From Magnaporthiopsis rhizophila (taxonomy: Eukaryota > Ascomycota > Sordariomycetes > Magnaporthales > Magnaporthaceae): a DNA stretch of 64,000 bases. Position 1 is the first letter of the stretch. The number at the start of each line of letters is the position of its first letter. Positions 1-11,261 of this stretch are shown here, piece by piece. The stretch is from NCBI GenBank assembly GCA_003049465.1, contig PYSS01000003.1, positions 310,001 to 374,000 of the forward strand, in the 5' to 3' direction. The notes below the pieces were generated by a model. It was not told the origin of the DNA and made no database searches. It worked only from the letters and a program-made list of their open reading frames with translations. The translations under genes were made by a program, and so were the position numbers.

Positions 1-906
1 CTCTCTCTCTATCCACATATACCCCCCTCTCACTCGTGGTTTATAAACCATACATATCTGAGTACCGGCTGGCGTTACTACACGCGCGAACCTAGATCTC
101 ATTTATCCTGTAGTTACTTGTACTTATATCTTTGTCTTATTTTCGCTCTCTCGCCGGCGGTCAGGGTGATCATTATTTAGCCACCTGGGTCAACGTGTCA
201 CAACATCTGTGTTAGCTACATTTGGGAGCTGGTGGCGGCGTTCCGAGAATTAAAAGCGGTGTTTTATTTTTTACTCTTTTCCCTTTCGTTGGCTGGGTTG
301 TTTCCCACAAGGCCAAAGCAGGACTGACCACAGGCTGCGTGTATATAGCGAGCGGTTTCATCGGGAGATGAGAAGATAATGAAGACATTCTCCCCTCCTA
401 CCATCGTATCTGCCCCATGACTTATTGCAGCTTGTCTCTGTGGTTTACCAAATGTTGGCTCTACTTTCAAATCGTGAGCCGTATCGCCAACCTCACTCGA
501 GTGCCATCTGAGGGTTTACGGGTACCGCAGTCACTTTCACGATCGAAAGGAGAGTCTAGGCATGCAGGCCACAAAAAAAGCGCGGGTGAAAACAACGGAC
601 ACAAGATGAGTACGAGAGGCCAGGTTTCTTAAAGGCGGTAGGTACTAGGTGTATGAGTCTGTGTGTTTGCTCATCTCCAATTCCATCACCCTCTCCTTTT
701 GGCTACCAAGAGAACATGTCGGCTAGGTCAGGCAGGCGCTCTCCTTCTCACCTTGCTCATTCGAAGCCGACACGACACCAAAACAAAAAAAAGTCCAGCA
801 GCAAAAACAAGCCTATCCATTTCCTAGAGCACATCTGTATCGCCAAGCCTGAGGGGGCCCATCTGTCTCGCAATATCGGGCGTCTGGTGGGCTAAGGTAA
901 AGGGGA

Positions 907-930
907 ATGGATGGATGGATGGATGGATGG
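907..930. repeat. Microsatellite (ATGG)6
   Basis: Six perfect tandem copies of ATGG, read directly. Non-coding context. Confidence 0.95.
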
Positions 931-1301
931 AATCGGTTGCATGAGAATACCCAGCATCGTGTGTCATCCTCGCAAAGTAAAAAACAGAGTGGCGGGGAAA
1001 TTAAGTACCAAGTATCGATAGCAAAAGCCCATACCGAAAAAAAGGGCCGAAATTCAGCATTCGTTTTTGCTTTTTCCTTCCGTTCGCCCCTCCCCAATTT
1101 CAATCGTTCCCACAAACAAACGTTGCTCATTGGCGAAGCTCCTTGTCCTTTCCCTAACAGTTGCCCTGATAGCCTTGTTGGCTTAGCCAGTAGGTAATCT
1201 CTATGGCGCCGTTGGGGGATGTGGAGCTTCTCCATGCTGGTCCAGGGCGATATCGGAGAGAGGGATAGGAAAAAGAGATGGAGAGAGTGAGACAGAAATA
1301 G

Positions 1302-1318
1302 AAAAAAAAAAAAAAAAA
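1302..1318. repeat. Poly(A) tract, A17
   Basis: Uninterrupted run of 17 A between GAAATAG and CAAACAGG. No mobile-element ends were seen beside it. Confidence 0.9.
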
Positions 1319-1662
1319 CAAACAGGAGAGGACCAATATCCTCTGCTGCTGGCGCAGGAGGAGGCTCGGCAATTTGTACACAAAAACCCGTAATGATGAG
1401 GTGGTCCAGTGCGGCCTTCTTATACGACGGAAGCCAAGGTTCCACACCACATGGAGTCTTCTTTGGAGAAATTTAGGTTATTCGACACGCAAACATGGCT
1501 GGTCGGATGCTTGCAAATAGATGCGTTGCGGCAGTCGGGACTCCCGACTGGGCTTGATCTCAGAAATTCGGATGCCTGGCGATGAAGCTGAGAAACAAGA
1601 GTGAGAGACATCCTGAACAATTGCCAGAGTCCACTGTGGGGTGAGGATCTCTAGGTGACTAG

Positions 1663-4600
1663 TTAAGTCTGGACAGGGGTGGGTGCCCGTCGGCCCCAGT
1701 CAGCAGACCGGCGGAATCCTCTTCCTCCTCGGCCAGTTGAGGTCGGGTGGCCGCCGTGGGCCGACGACGAGAACGACGGCATCGCTCCGCCATCGGTGGT
1801 GTAAGAAGTCATGGAGGTGTCGCGAGGCCTGGGACCGTTGCCTCCAGCGCCGCCGCCGCCAGGCCCGCCGCGGCTGGCGCCAGAGCTCTGGCGCGGTCCC
1901 GGGTTGCGTGGGCCACGGTTGGGGCGCGAGGGGTTGCTGTATGACCGCATCGAACTGGCCAAGTGCACTCGCTTCGATCTCGGCATGCCCGGAATCAAGA
2001 CGAAGGCAAAGTTCGGCTGGGGGTCATCGATAGCCTCGACTGTCGTAGCGCTGATGCAGAGTTTCTTGGGATAAACCCTGCCCGGAGCCACTGCGGGGTG
2101 CCAAGCCGCGTCTGGTACCGATGCGGGCAGTCGGACTGGCGGAAGAGAACCCATCTCCTGTTCCTCGAAACACTCCTCGGCCATGTCTTTAGAGGTGGGG
2201 GAGCCCTGATCGGCTGCGGTGGGTCCAGCGAAGCCGGGCAAGGACACGGTCGCCTGGTTGTGGGCGGCCGACGAATCCATGACACCACGACTGGTGGAGT
2301 CGACTGACGCACGGGACGGAGAGGTCTTGGTATCATGAAGCAGGTCGTGGATCTTGGTCTGCCAGTTGGAGGCAGGACGCTGAACAGATGAGGTGGGGTT
2401 GCCGCGCGCGTGGGTCGGTGAAGCTGGATTCTCCTGGAACGGCTTCGGTGTTGCCCAGCTGAATGGCGATCCCGAGTTCGCGGTGGACGAAGCGGCCGGT
2501 GGGGGGCCTAGCGCAGGAGCCGTAGAACGGTGGACTGCCATAGACGGCGGCAGCCGGACGACAGGCCGAGAGGGCGGGAGGGCAACATGCGGGTGCTCGG
2601 CGTCTCCATCAAAGGCCGGGTGGCCATCCATATCGGGAGGTGGTGGGGAGGGAGAGCCACGTTGGCCCGCTTCGGGATGGGCAGCTCCATCGGGTCGGCT
2701 GTCTTTGCTCGGGAAAAATCTAGATCCGCGAGTTTGCGGAGGAGGGGCGGCCGAGGAGACAGCGGTGTTGGACGAAGGGGGAGTTGCGCTGCCAGCAGAC
2801 GGCTTGGCCTCGGCGCCATCCTCGGCCGGCGGCGGCCTCCAAGTGGCGCCGTGGACGACTGAGACGCGGGTCTTGGACTCGACGCGCTTGCCATCATTGT
2901 CCAGCTGGACGGGCTTCCATGAATCGGCGTAGACCGGGCGGACGTCCTCGATTTTGACACCACGGGCTTCTATGTCCAACTTCTGCTGCGCGAATCGGTC
3001 CCGCGCATCGCCAGCCACCTTTTCATCGCTGGCCATGGCGGCCTTGGCCCACTGAGACCTCACATCAGCGTCAGGTGCGCCCGAGCGCTGATTGCTCGGG
3101 GCAGAAGGAGCGACCTTGGGAGGCGCAATGGGATTGGGATGAACAGGCTGCTGCTGCTGTTTGACAGGACCCGGACGACCGATGGGACCAGGTCCCGGGG
3201 CGGTAGCAGCGGGCATCTGATGCGGATGTGGGGTGAAGGTTTCGGGCACGCGGCCAAGATCAGAAACAAATGTGCCGTTGCCTAGGCTGCGGTTGCTGTT
3301 AGGCGCACCCCAGAGCGTCTGCCTTGGCGATGGTCCCCAGGAAAATCGAGATTCTGGTTGTCGAGATTCGTTGAGTGTTGCGGCTGAGCCCTGCCACGAG
3401 GGTTGCTTGCCGTCCTGGGTGGTGGAGGGTCGGCCGTCTCCACCTATCAGAGGGTGGCCACTGCGCGAGTTTTCGTTGGCTGGCGGCCTTCGAGGGCCGT
3501 TGCTGGGTTGATCAATGCTCGCGTTTGCTCCGTCGCCGTCTGGTGTTTGACGAGTCGAGCTCACTTTACTCTCGATGGGTTTGCTGTCTTGCGCGGTTGC
3601 CTGTGTTTGGGAAGGCGGGTTATGGGTCGAGGAAGGCGCGGGTGGGGCCGCCGCAGACGAAGCCGCCACTTCCCGCGCAGCAGCCTGCTTCGCGCTTCTG
3701 CTCTCGGGCGCGGGTCCCATAGCGGCGAGCCTCGCCGCAATTCTCTCCCGCTTTTCCGCCTCAGCCTTGGCCTCCTCCTCGGCCTTGCGCTGCCGGGCAA
3801 GCTGCAGCTTCTCCGCCATGAGCTTTTTCTGAAGCTCGTACTCATCCTCGAGCGGGCGCTGGGGATACTGATTTGGAGGAGGCACCATAGTAGCAGGATC
3901 CTGCGGTCCAGGACCATGATGCGGCACCGCGTTTGAGATGTGCGGCGATGTTCGGGCGTGCCACGACGGCCCGTGAGGTCCATACCGCTGTCCGGACGGT
4001 GAGAAGTTGCGAGGGGATACAGGGCTATCACTGGCAAGAGAGCCCCGCCGGACATTAACGAGGTCCGGCGGAGGCATCATCTGGTCGTACGGCTTGTTCG
4101 GTCGTTGCATGTAGGTGCCACTACCACCGCTCACATTAGACGAACCGCGCCGGCGGCCGTATGGAGGCTCCGGCGGACCTGGCCTGTTAGTCTGGAAGGC
4201 TGGAGACGGCTCCGCAGGCCCCTCGCCCTGAGAAGGGCGCTGCAGCACGCTAGCAGGGTGTCTCTGGTAGACATCGTTTCTCGGGGCGCCCCGCCGGTCA
4301 GCGACAGGCTCGTAACGCCCCGACTGCGAGTTAAATAACTCCCTGTTGTGGTGGACAGGACCACCAGACCTGCTGAAGTCGTCCGCAGCGATCTCCTTGG
4401 CGGGTGGAGGCGTCATACTCTTCGTCGGAGGTCCGTCCCGCACTGGCGGGCGGCCGAGGCCGTGAGATGTGGCATTATCGAGGGGTGCTTTCTCGACAGG
4501 CGGGAGGGTGGCCCACGGCGACTTGATGGGCGCGGGCGGAGGCGGCGGCCTCGCAACCAATGTCGGTTTCTCCGGGGCGCCTTTGAGCACAAGCCCCTTG

Positions 4601-5772
4601 CCAGACCCAAGGACCCCGACCCCCGGCTTGGTGGATGGTGATGCGCTCGGCGCAGGGGATTTTGGCTTATCCAAGACCTTGTCCTTCAGGGAGGAGGCCG
4701 TCGTTGTTGTAGTTTGCGCTGGGATCGCTGGAGCCGGCTTCGGGCTCTCCTGCGGCTCGTCAACCTGTGGAATTGTGACTTTTGTGCCGTCGTTCCACTG
4801 AATCTCGCCGCCAGCCCAGTCCTCATCGTCGTCGTCAATATCAGCCCAGTTGTTCTGTCCTGCGGCGTCGTTGCCAGGAGCCAGTCGATCTGTCATATGG
4901 ATCCCGTACTTCTTCAGCTCCTCATCCGTGAACTTCTTAGGCTCCGGCGGGGGCGGAGCTTGAGACACGTATTGTTAGCTCTCAACGCACGGGCGCAAAC
5001 CAAAACTTTCAAGACTACACGCCAAAGGCTTACGTCGGTTCTTGTTCCAGACAGCGCTAGGATCCGGCGCACCGGCAGCCTTCCCTCCGGCGCCTGCAGA
5101 TCCTCTGCTTCCATCACGCGAGACGCCAAGTTTCGCAACCAGTCGAGGTCGCGCCGCTGAAGAGGCGCCGCTGGCCGACTGTTGGGTCGAGAGGGACGAG
5201 GCCGAGGAAGGCTTATCCAGGGACTTGGACGTAGAGCCGGCAACAGTGGGGGCTTTGCTGCCGAGGAAGGTCCTGTTGACTGATACGGATTTGAAAGTCG
5301 CAGGCTTCCTGATGGCGGACGAGGTCCTGCTGTGTGCCTTGTCGCCATCTTTGGAAGCGGCGCCGTCAGGCTTGGACGCCTCGGTGTCGGAACCTCCACT
5401 AACACTGACCTCCGCCGAGTTTACCAAGTCATCAACAATGTCGGAGAGCTGCTTGCCCCCAATTTCGTCCGAGGAAGCGGCGCCGTTCACGCGAGGCTGT
5501 GACGGGTCGACATCTTGTGAGTCGGCGCTGATGGTGATGATCTTTGGGCGCATATGGTCAGCAGAGTGGTCAGCAGACAACGGCACGCTCCGGCGGCGCA
5601 ACCGTCGTCGCAGTCCGGGCTAGGGCGCGCGCAGCCCGGCGCAGCGAGCAAAGAGCAGAGATCGGGCCGGCCGCAACAGGCAGCCGGGAGGAGAGCGACG
5701 GCGACGACGTACAGGCTCGGTAGAAGTGGTGGCAGCATCGACGGATTTCGACAGACTGGCCTCAGCAGCCAT
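1663..5772 (-). CDS. Large disordered proline-rich protein, function unknown
   Basis: Three-exon model on the minus strand: 5713-5772, 5034-5619 and 1663-4958, about 1313 residues. The start at 5772 gives MAAEASLSKS. Intron 1 (5620-5712) has donor GTACGT and removes an in-frame stop at its TAG acceptor; intron 2 (4959-5033) has donor GTAAGC, an AGCTAAC branch-like site and a CAAG acceptor, and keeps the frame. Just after the second junction there is a compact conserved-looking segment (FTDEELKKYGIHMT, then WADIDDDDEDWAGG and EIQWNDGTKV). The rest is mostly low complexity: Pro/Ser/Ala-rich, with a charged helix rich in Glu/Lys/Arg around the middle and a Gly/Arg-rich RGG-like C-terminus (SRGGPGGGGAGG). 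The RGG tail and disorder could fit RNA or protein scaffolding, but that is inference. I do not recognise a named family. Confidence 0.75.
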
Positions 5773-7127
5773 CATCCGTGACGAAGACCCTGGCTCGGGT
5801 GGTGGGGAGCGATGACCTCTGCAGCCGCGGCTCGAGTCGCTCTGTTTGCGTGGGCGATTGAGGCGTGCGATGTCGTGCGTCGTGGCCTCGAAATTTTGCG
5901 ATGGTTGCAGCAGAACCTAGTCCGGGCCAATTATGTCGGGCGCCAACGGCTGGGCTCTGGGGTCGGGATGCGGGGAGGAAGGAGCTGCACCAAGTGTCGG
6001 GCGCAGGCCGATGCCGAATATCTGGTTAAAAAAGGTGGTCGTTCCCTTCCGTCGGGGCGCTGGCCGGAATGGGAAGAGGAGGAGGAGGAGGGGAATAAGG
6101 AAAATGCTGAAGACGGGCAGCACGGTTGGTGGTGTCGAGTCTCGTCGCTCGGATGAATGACGGTCAAAGTGGGAAATTTAGAGCGTGTTCACCAGCCCCA
6201 TGCCCCATTTGGTTTAGCGCCACGTCTAGCGCCCCTGCTGTTTCTGCTTCCTGTGCCCTCCTTGGAACCCATTTGACCCGCCGAGACGCAGCCGGAAGCT
6301 TCAGCATCAAACAGCACCAGCACGCTAGAGTTTACAGAAGGAGAACAGAAACAGGCTAACACGCAAATTGGATTTGATACCTTGTGAGAATTCATCAAGG
6401 CGCTCACCATCGTGGACAGAGCACACATAAATCCCCATCTTAGTGCCATTGCGTCTGCCGCGGGGCTCGCCCCTCACCACTTACCTCAGTGAAGTGCCAA
6501 CCTCTTCAGCTAGGCTCATGTGGGTCCCGTTCGGGAATGACTCTAAAAGTTCACCACTTACTTCCACGCATTTGCGCGCTACATCATTTGGCACAGCCCG
6601 CACAAAAGCGCAGAATACGCAGGTCCCGTCTACATACAGAGCACACCCCAGGTCACGAGAGTCGGAACAAACAAACCAGGCTGCTTTTGTGCACCAGCTC
6701 GAAGCCTGACCAAATAGGGTATAATGCCTGCGGAAACACCTGTGATTTGGAGACCGACACACCATGAACATGCAAACAAGCCGGATTGGCTCACAGAAAC
6801 CGTAGTTCCCTGCCGCCCTGGATACAAGATCACACAAATACACATAAGCGAGTGCCATGCAGTCGAAGGACTCACAGCAGCTCATTCAGAGGGAATCTCA
6901 CTCTCTCTAAGCGACAAAGAAAAATCTGGCATAACCCAGAAAGTACCAGCTTAGGTTAGATGCTTTCACGTCGTTCTCGTATCCATGTTATGTACAGACA
7001 GCAACCCTGGTTCCAGATTCACTACGGCCCAGAACGAGCTGCTTAGTGGGGGTTGTTCTTGTGGTGGCCTGGTTATACGTTCACGTCAGTATCCGAACCA
7101 GCATTGCAAAAAGTAGAAGAAGGGCCC
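5773..7127. other. Intergenic region, no supported gene
   Basis: Between two minus-strand genes. The left part must carry the promoter of the 5772 gene; the right part holds the 3' UTR of the subunit f gene. A 134-codon minus frame (6481-6885) is Cys-rich and stays open, but shows no recognisable domain or splice partner. No repeats of note. Confidence 0.5.
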
Positions 7128-7870
7128 TTAAGGGAACTCACGCAGGTGGAAGTAGTAGTTCTGCGCGTAGCCAATGCCGACCAGGAAAATGATGGCATGG
7201 ATGATGGCTGTGGGACGAGCCAAAGTCAGCCTCTCAAGCTCGTGGGTTACCCAGAAAGTCCGCGAGAAACCACGGCCAGACAGGGAAGGATACCAGCCAA
7301 AGGGTTAAGGGGGATGCATACGCTTCGCAGACGCGTTCTTGCCGAAGTGCTTGTGCTGGTACTTCCCGAGGATGCCCGTGGGCTTGACCTCAGGGGCGGG
7401 GCCTCGGGGCAGCTTCTCGTAGAACTTGACGACGCGCTGCATGCGCAGGGCGTCGGGAGCAGCACCGATGGCCTGGACGATTTGTGATCCGGCACGTTAG
7501 CCCTTAGTCCGGGATATGGGGTCCTCCCGGATGTAGCCGGCATCCACAGCCTCACGAGTCCCCCATCATCCAGGCGCCTGTCCGTCGTGCCAATTCCTGC
7601 CAACAGCCTGCCTGCGCGCATCCTCAAAATGGTCCAGCCGTGCCTCCCAGTCGACGTTGTTTCACCCCCACCAGCCGATCTGGTATGGAACCAGAACCAA
7701 CAATGAATGGGTGGCTGGACTTACGCTCGGAGAAGCGACCTGTTGATACAAAAAAGATACAGCTGTTAGCAATTCTCCATCGCAATGGCGTCGGGCGATC
7801 GGGGCAGCGGAGGCGAACGTGCCTTGGGTGGGATGAGCGTCGAAAGCGCCCGGCGAGTGACGTAGCTCAT
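7128..7870 (-). CDS. atp17: Mitochondrial F1Fo ATP synthase subunit f
   Basis: Four-exon gene encoding about 97 residues: 7823-7870, 7725-7739, 7322-7472 and 7128-7207. The protein begins MSYVTRRALSTLIPPK, continues VASPS, AIGAAPDALRM, VVKFYEKLPRGPAPEVKPTG and ends HAIIFLVGIGYAQNYYFHLR plus three residues. This matches the fungal subunit f pattern: a short presequence, the conserved FYEKLPRGPAP stretch and one C-terminal membrane helix. Subunit f is a small membrane-sector component of complex V in the inner membrane. Intron 1 (7740-7822) needs a GC donor (AAG|GCACGT) and ends CAACAG; exon 2 is only 15 nt; intron 2 (7473-7724) is long at 252 nt; intron 3 (7208-7321) has donor GTATGC. All phases close exactly. 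It diverges from the complex I gene at 8274. Confidence 0.88.
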
Positions 7871-8273
7871 CTTGGGCGAGCGAGCGGCGACCGGAATCAA
7901 TGGGAGAGGAGGTGCGACAACCTAGTTGTGGGTGAAAGCTCGATCGGCCGGGGTTTGCTGCGATCGAACCGTCAATTGCGTCGTTGCTGTCGTCGTTTGA
8001 CTGAAAAACGGGGTTTTTGGAGGGATTCCAAGGCCCTGAGGCCTAAACTCGGCAGAAGCTTTGTTGCGATTCTTCCCGCCCGCCGGGCAGCCAATCATGT
8101 GATGCTGCCTCGCCTGGTGGAGCCGGCCCCGGTTTTTCAGCCAACGTCAGTCCAGGCTGGATTGAAGCTTCCATAGCAAAGAAACCACGAACCGGGGGCA
8201 AGCAACTCCCGGCCCGAATCCTTCAATTTGACCCGGAGCCCTTGCACCGTCGAGAGCTGCACTTCAAATAGCC
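7871..8273. promoter_or_regulatory. Shared divergent promoter of atp17 and NDUFS4-type gene
   Basis: The two start codons lie 403 bp apart, head to head, so both 5' regions are in this interval. Both products are mitochondrial oxidative-phosphorylation subunits, which suggests co-regulation. It contains a CCAAT box (8091-8095). Exact transcription starts are not visible. Confidence 0.6.
8091..8095 (+). promoter_or_regulatory. CCAAT box (possible HAP-complex site)
   Basis: CCAAT in the context GCAGCCAATCATGTG, between the divergent mitochondrial genes, 179 bp from the plus-strand start. The HAP complex is known to bind CCAAT in promoters of respiratory genes. Binding here is inferred from position only. 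Confidence 0.45.
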
Positions 8274-9058
8274 ATGGCTTCTCTCAGATTATCATCGGCG
8301 TCAGCCGCGCGCGTGCTCAGGAGCGCCTCGCAGGTGCGCCCCGCCGCTCTCTCCTCCATCATGCCCGCCGGCCGCCGGAACGAGAACACCCTCGGCCCCA
8401 TCAAGCAAACCGCCGCCCCCGCCGTCGTGAAGCCCAGCCAGCCGGACTACCAGGCCCACTTCGACAAGGCTACATCGTGAGGGACCCCCCTCCCCCATCC
8501 TGGCTCTTGCTTGGAGCACGATGTTGACACAAGATTGAATGCGTGCGCGCGTGAAAACAGCACCTTCACCCCCGTCCCCAAGCGAGTCCTGGACGGCAGC
8601 GAGCCGACCGACGTCCTCCCCGCAGCGATTATCTCTGGTGCTCCTATGGAGCTACAGGCCCGGACGGTCCGGTGAGACGATTCTCTCCTCCAATGGAGGC
8701 GGCATGTCAGTGGTCCCCGCAAGCCTAACAATTGACATCAAACAACAGAATCTACAAGCCTTCAAAGCCGGCGACTCAGTCCGGAACACACGGTCTGCGC
8801 CAATGGCGGATGGACTGGGACGTGCTAGAAAAGGGCCACCGCTGGGAGAATCCTCTCATGGGCTGGCAGTCGTCGGGAGACTTCATGCAGGGATCGCACC
8901 TTTACTTCAAGACCAAGGAGGACGCCATTGCCTTTGCCGAGAAGCAGGGTTATGAGTACTTTGTTCAGGAGCCCAACGTGCGCAAGATCACACCCAAGGC
9001 CTACGCCAACAACTTCTTGTACTCAGACAAGAAGCTGAAGCACATTCGCACCAAATAA
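8274..9058 (+). CDS. nuo-21: NADH:ubiquinone oxidoreductase 18-21 kDa subunit, NDUFS4 type
   Basis: Exons 8274-8476, 8561-8671 and 8749-9058 give about 207 residues. The introns have donors GTGAGG and GTGAGA, acceptors AAAACAG and AACAACAG, and matching phases. The N-terminus (MASLRLSSASAARVLRSASQ) is Arg/Ser/Ala-rich without acidic residues, as expected for a mitochondrial presequence. The C-terminal half carries the NDUFS4 signature: RIYKPSK, then LRQWRMDWDVLEKG, WENPLMGWQSSGDF and FTKEDAIAFAEKQG-like sequence (here KTKEDAIAFAEKQGYEY). NDUFS4 is a peripheral-arm accessory subunit of complex I needed for assembly and stability. The symbol follows Neurospora usage; the family is clear, the exact ortholog name less so. 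Confidence 0.92.
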
Positions 9059-9795
9059 GGGAATAACAGGCTGACAGGGTGGACATGGCCGCGGAGGACC
9101 TGGGAAACAGCGGACGTTGGCCAGCAAGATGCTGGATCACCAACTAGACTGTTGTATATATGTATCGAAGATGTTATGCACGTGCAATTAGTCTCCCTGG
9201 CCCTACATCATCTACCTTCAACGCCCGCGACAACATGATGCGCGTCAAAACAGTTATCGTATGACACTTGGCAGTTGAAATAAATATAAGGTAGGAAAGT
9301 ATTGGTATTCAGAACGTTGCTCATCTCCATGAGTGATACCCCCCATTCAACTTGCCACGGAGGCATTCCCTTTAGAAACTCTCCAGTAGCCTCTTGAAAC
9401 GCCGGTGAACTCGACTAAACTCGAGTTTGCATGATTATTTGAAGCATCGCGCAGCACACAACCAACAGTGCTTCTACACTATCAAGACAAATAAACATCG
9501 GACCACACTTGCGGCCCTATTTCCGCATACGTTCGTTCATTCTTCCCTCAAAGCCAAGAAATGAAGCTCGTGGTCGCCACGAAAAGGAGGTGCTGTGCTG
9601 TTACGCCATGATGACTGAGACCGTGAAAAAGAAAATGGAGAATCACGAAGCCACTACGCTAGGGTTTCGGTAGGAATATAAATGACGGCCAACACCGCAA
9701 TGTAGGCGAGCCTAGTCGCAATCACTCGATTGCATAAGACGCTTCCTCATGCGACACGCAGACCCAGGGTTGAGATTCGGTTTCGGCAGCCGTGG
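9059..9795. other. Convergent intergenic region
   Basis: Lies between the 3' ends of two converging genes and is expected to contain both 3' UTRs. No coding signal, repeat or RNA gene seen. Confidence 0.6.
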
Positions 9796-11063
9796 TCACG
9801 TCGTCACCATTGGCTCGTGTCCGTTCTCATGTAGCCGATCATCAGCCATGTCGCCATCGTCGCAGCCGAGTCCAAGATCCAGCCGGGTGGGTAGTTCGAT
9901 CTTGCGAACTCTGGCGGTGTTCTCAGCCCAGGCTCGCAGCTTAGTGAGTTCGCGTATGGCGGTCACGCGTCGCTGGCTCTGCTGATCCAGAATTGCTTTG
10001 TTGACACTGTCGGCGACTTCTCTCCGAAGATCCGGATGCAGAAGACGCCGCACCCGAGGTGGGACGTTATCGCGTGAGAAAAAGAGCAGGGACATGGTCA
10101 GCTCCAGATCCTCAGTGAACTCTTTGCTCGCCGGTGCCCGGGGCCCCAGTTGCTCCTGAGCAAATGTGACCGCGTCGGCAATGTCTTCGCCGTTGGAGGA
10201 CCGGATAAGCTCGACAAGCTGAAGCCGAAGAAGAGCAAAGTGCAATGGGGGGTTTTTGCCCAGTATCTGAACCTCTTCAGTTAGCAGTGTTCGTGGAGAG
10301 AAACATATGCATATAATAGGCTGAGGCAGAGGATGGTTGCTCATGATTTTCAGTGTGGTGTTCTTCATCACTGGCACACAGGCCATATGCGTGGTGCATG
10401 ATAAAGGTTTTAATCATCGCAAAGCGAAAGGAGTCAAGACGGCAGAGCATCAGCATACCTCAGGGTCAAGGTCGTTCAGGCCCTCGATGGCGGCCTTTAT
10501 GCTGCCTTTGTGGATGTGGTTCTGGATGCCCTGTCTCGCCAGGATAGAGGCATCGTCCTGCTGGGCGGGGATGTTTGCTTCTTTGGCAAAATTTGCAGCA
10601 GCCATGGGGTAGCCCTCCAAAGTCAGGTAGTCAAGTATCACGGCATTGATATCGCTGGAAGAAGACAGTTAGCTACCGCGTTCCACCCGGGGTTGGTGGT
10701 AGGGTGCATATGCCAGAATGAGGTTGCAATATCAGAACGCTTGGACACGATGTGTCAATCCGCATGATGTTTCTCAGAGAGATTCCCATTTTATTTGATC
10801 ATCATATTGCGAGGTAGAAGGGCGGAGGAAGAAAGGGCGAGCAGTGTGTAGATTCATGAAGTGAGATATGGAGTCAGACAAGACGTACCTTTTGGGAGAT
10901 CGAACGGCGGCAACTCTGGCCTCAAACGAGTGCTTCACCGGTGTAGCGGTGGAGGTTGTTGATGTCTGTTTGTGAAGGAGGTAAGGTAAGCCCGTGTTCG
11001 CTCGTCAACGGCGCGACATGCCCGCTTCGACATTGCCAGACTGGGATCGTCGGTATGTACCAT
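9796..11063 (-). CDS. gid8: GID/CTLH ubiquitin ligase complex subunit GID8
   Basis: Preferred model has four exons: 11061-11063 (ATG only), 10889-10965, 10459-10654 and 9796-10266, about 248 residues. After the start it reads TSTTSTATPVKHSFEARVAA, then a LisH motif (DINAVILDYLTLEGYPMAAA with NFAKEAN), a CTLH region (ILARQGIQNHIHKGSIKAAI and LHFALLRLQLVELIR) and a CRA-like C-terminal region (TMSLLFFSRDNVPP). This order is that of Gid8/TWA1, the scaffold of the GID E3 ligase that targets gluconeogenic enzymes in yeast. Internal introns (donors GTACGT and GTATGC; acceptors TTCCAG and GTTCAG) are solid. The start is the weak point: an ATG directly followed by GTACAT, joined across a 95-nt intron to ACATCAACA, is the only in-phase solution I found. 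A longer N-terminus through the upstream frame to 11261 is an alternative. Confidence 0.8.
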
Positions 11064-11261
11064 TTTGGCTCGATGCTGGGTGGTTTGCGCACCACGGGCG
11101 AGCAAGTCACGCGCTTCCTCGTCCTCTTGCAGAGACGGATACGGCAAGCCAAGGCGGCGCAATGCGGCCCTCTGGCGGAAGTAGCTCGTGATGTAGTTCA
11201 GTAGCGCCGGGTCGGTGTCCGCGATGGAGTTGAGCTCACCCCAAGGCAACGGCCTTGACAT
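10935..11261 (-). CDS. Possible small upstream gene or N-terminal extension of GID8
   Basis: A 108-codon frame starting MSRPLPWGELNSIADT overlaps the proposed GID8 start. Its first two thirds (for example LLNYITSYFRQRAALRRLGL and PYPSLQEDEEARDLLARG) look more protein-like than typical spurious frames in this window, with mixed hydrophobic and charged residues and no low complexity. It runs through the proposed GID8 start ATG in the same frame. So it could be a separate short gene, an upstream open reading frame, or an N-terminal extension spliced at 11061/11060 onto GID8. I do not recognise the sequence. Confidence 0.3.
   Translation of the reverse strand: MSRPLPWGELNSIADTDPALLNYITSYFRQRAALRRLGLPYPSLQEDEEARDLLARGAQTTQHRAKMVHTDDPSLAMSKRACRAVDERTRAYLTSFTNRHQQPPPLHR

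Larger units (their letters stand above)
1..1662. other. Intergenic region, no supported gene
   Basis: I see no reading frame here with protein-like character; the frames that stay open are simple-sequence translations. It holds the CT-rich window edge, an ATGG tandem repeat and an A17 tract. Its right part lies downstream of the minus-strand gene ending at 1663 and probably contains that gene's 3' UTR. Confidence 0.6.

Noticed and set aside
813..1445. 210-codon minus-strand open frame
   Set aside because: Mostly translation of a poly(A)/GA-rich tract (runs of Phe, Leu, Ser) with no domain; low-complexity artefact.
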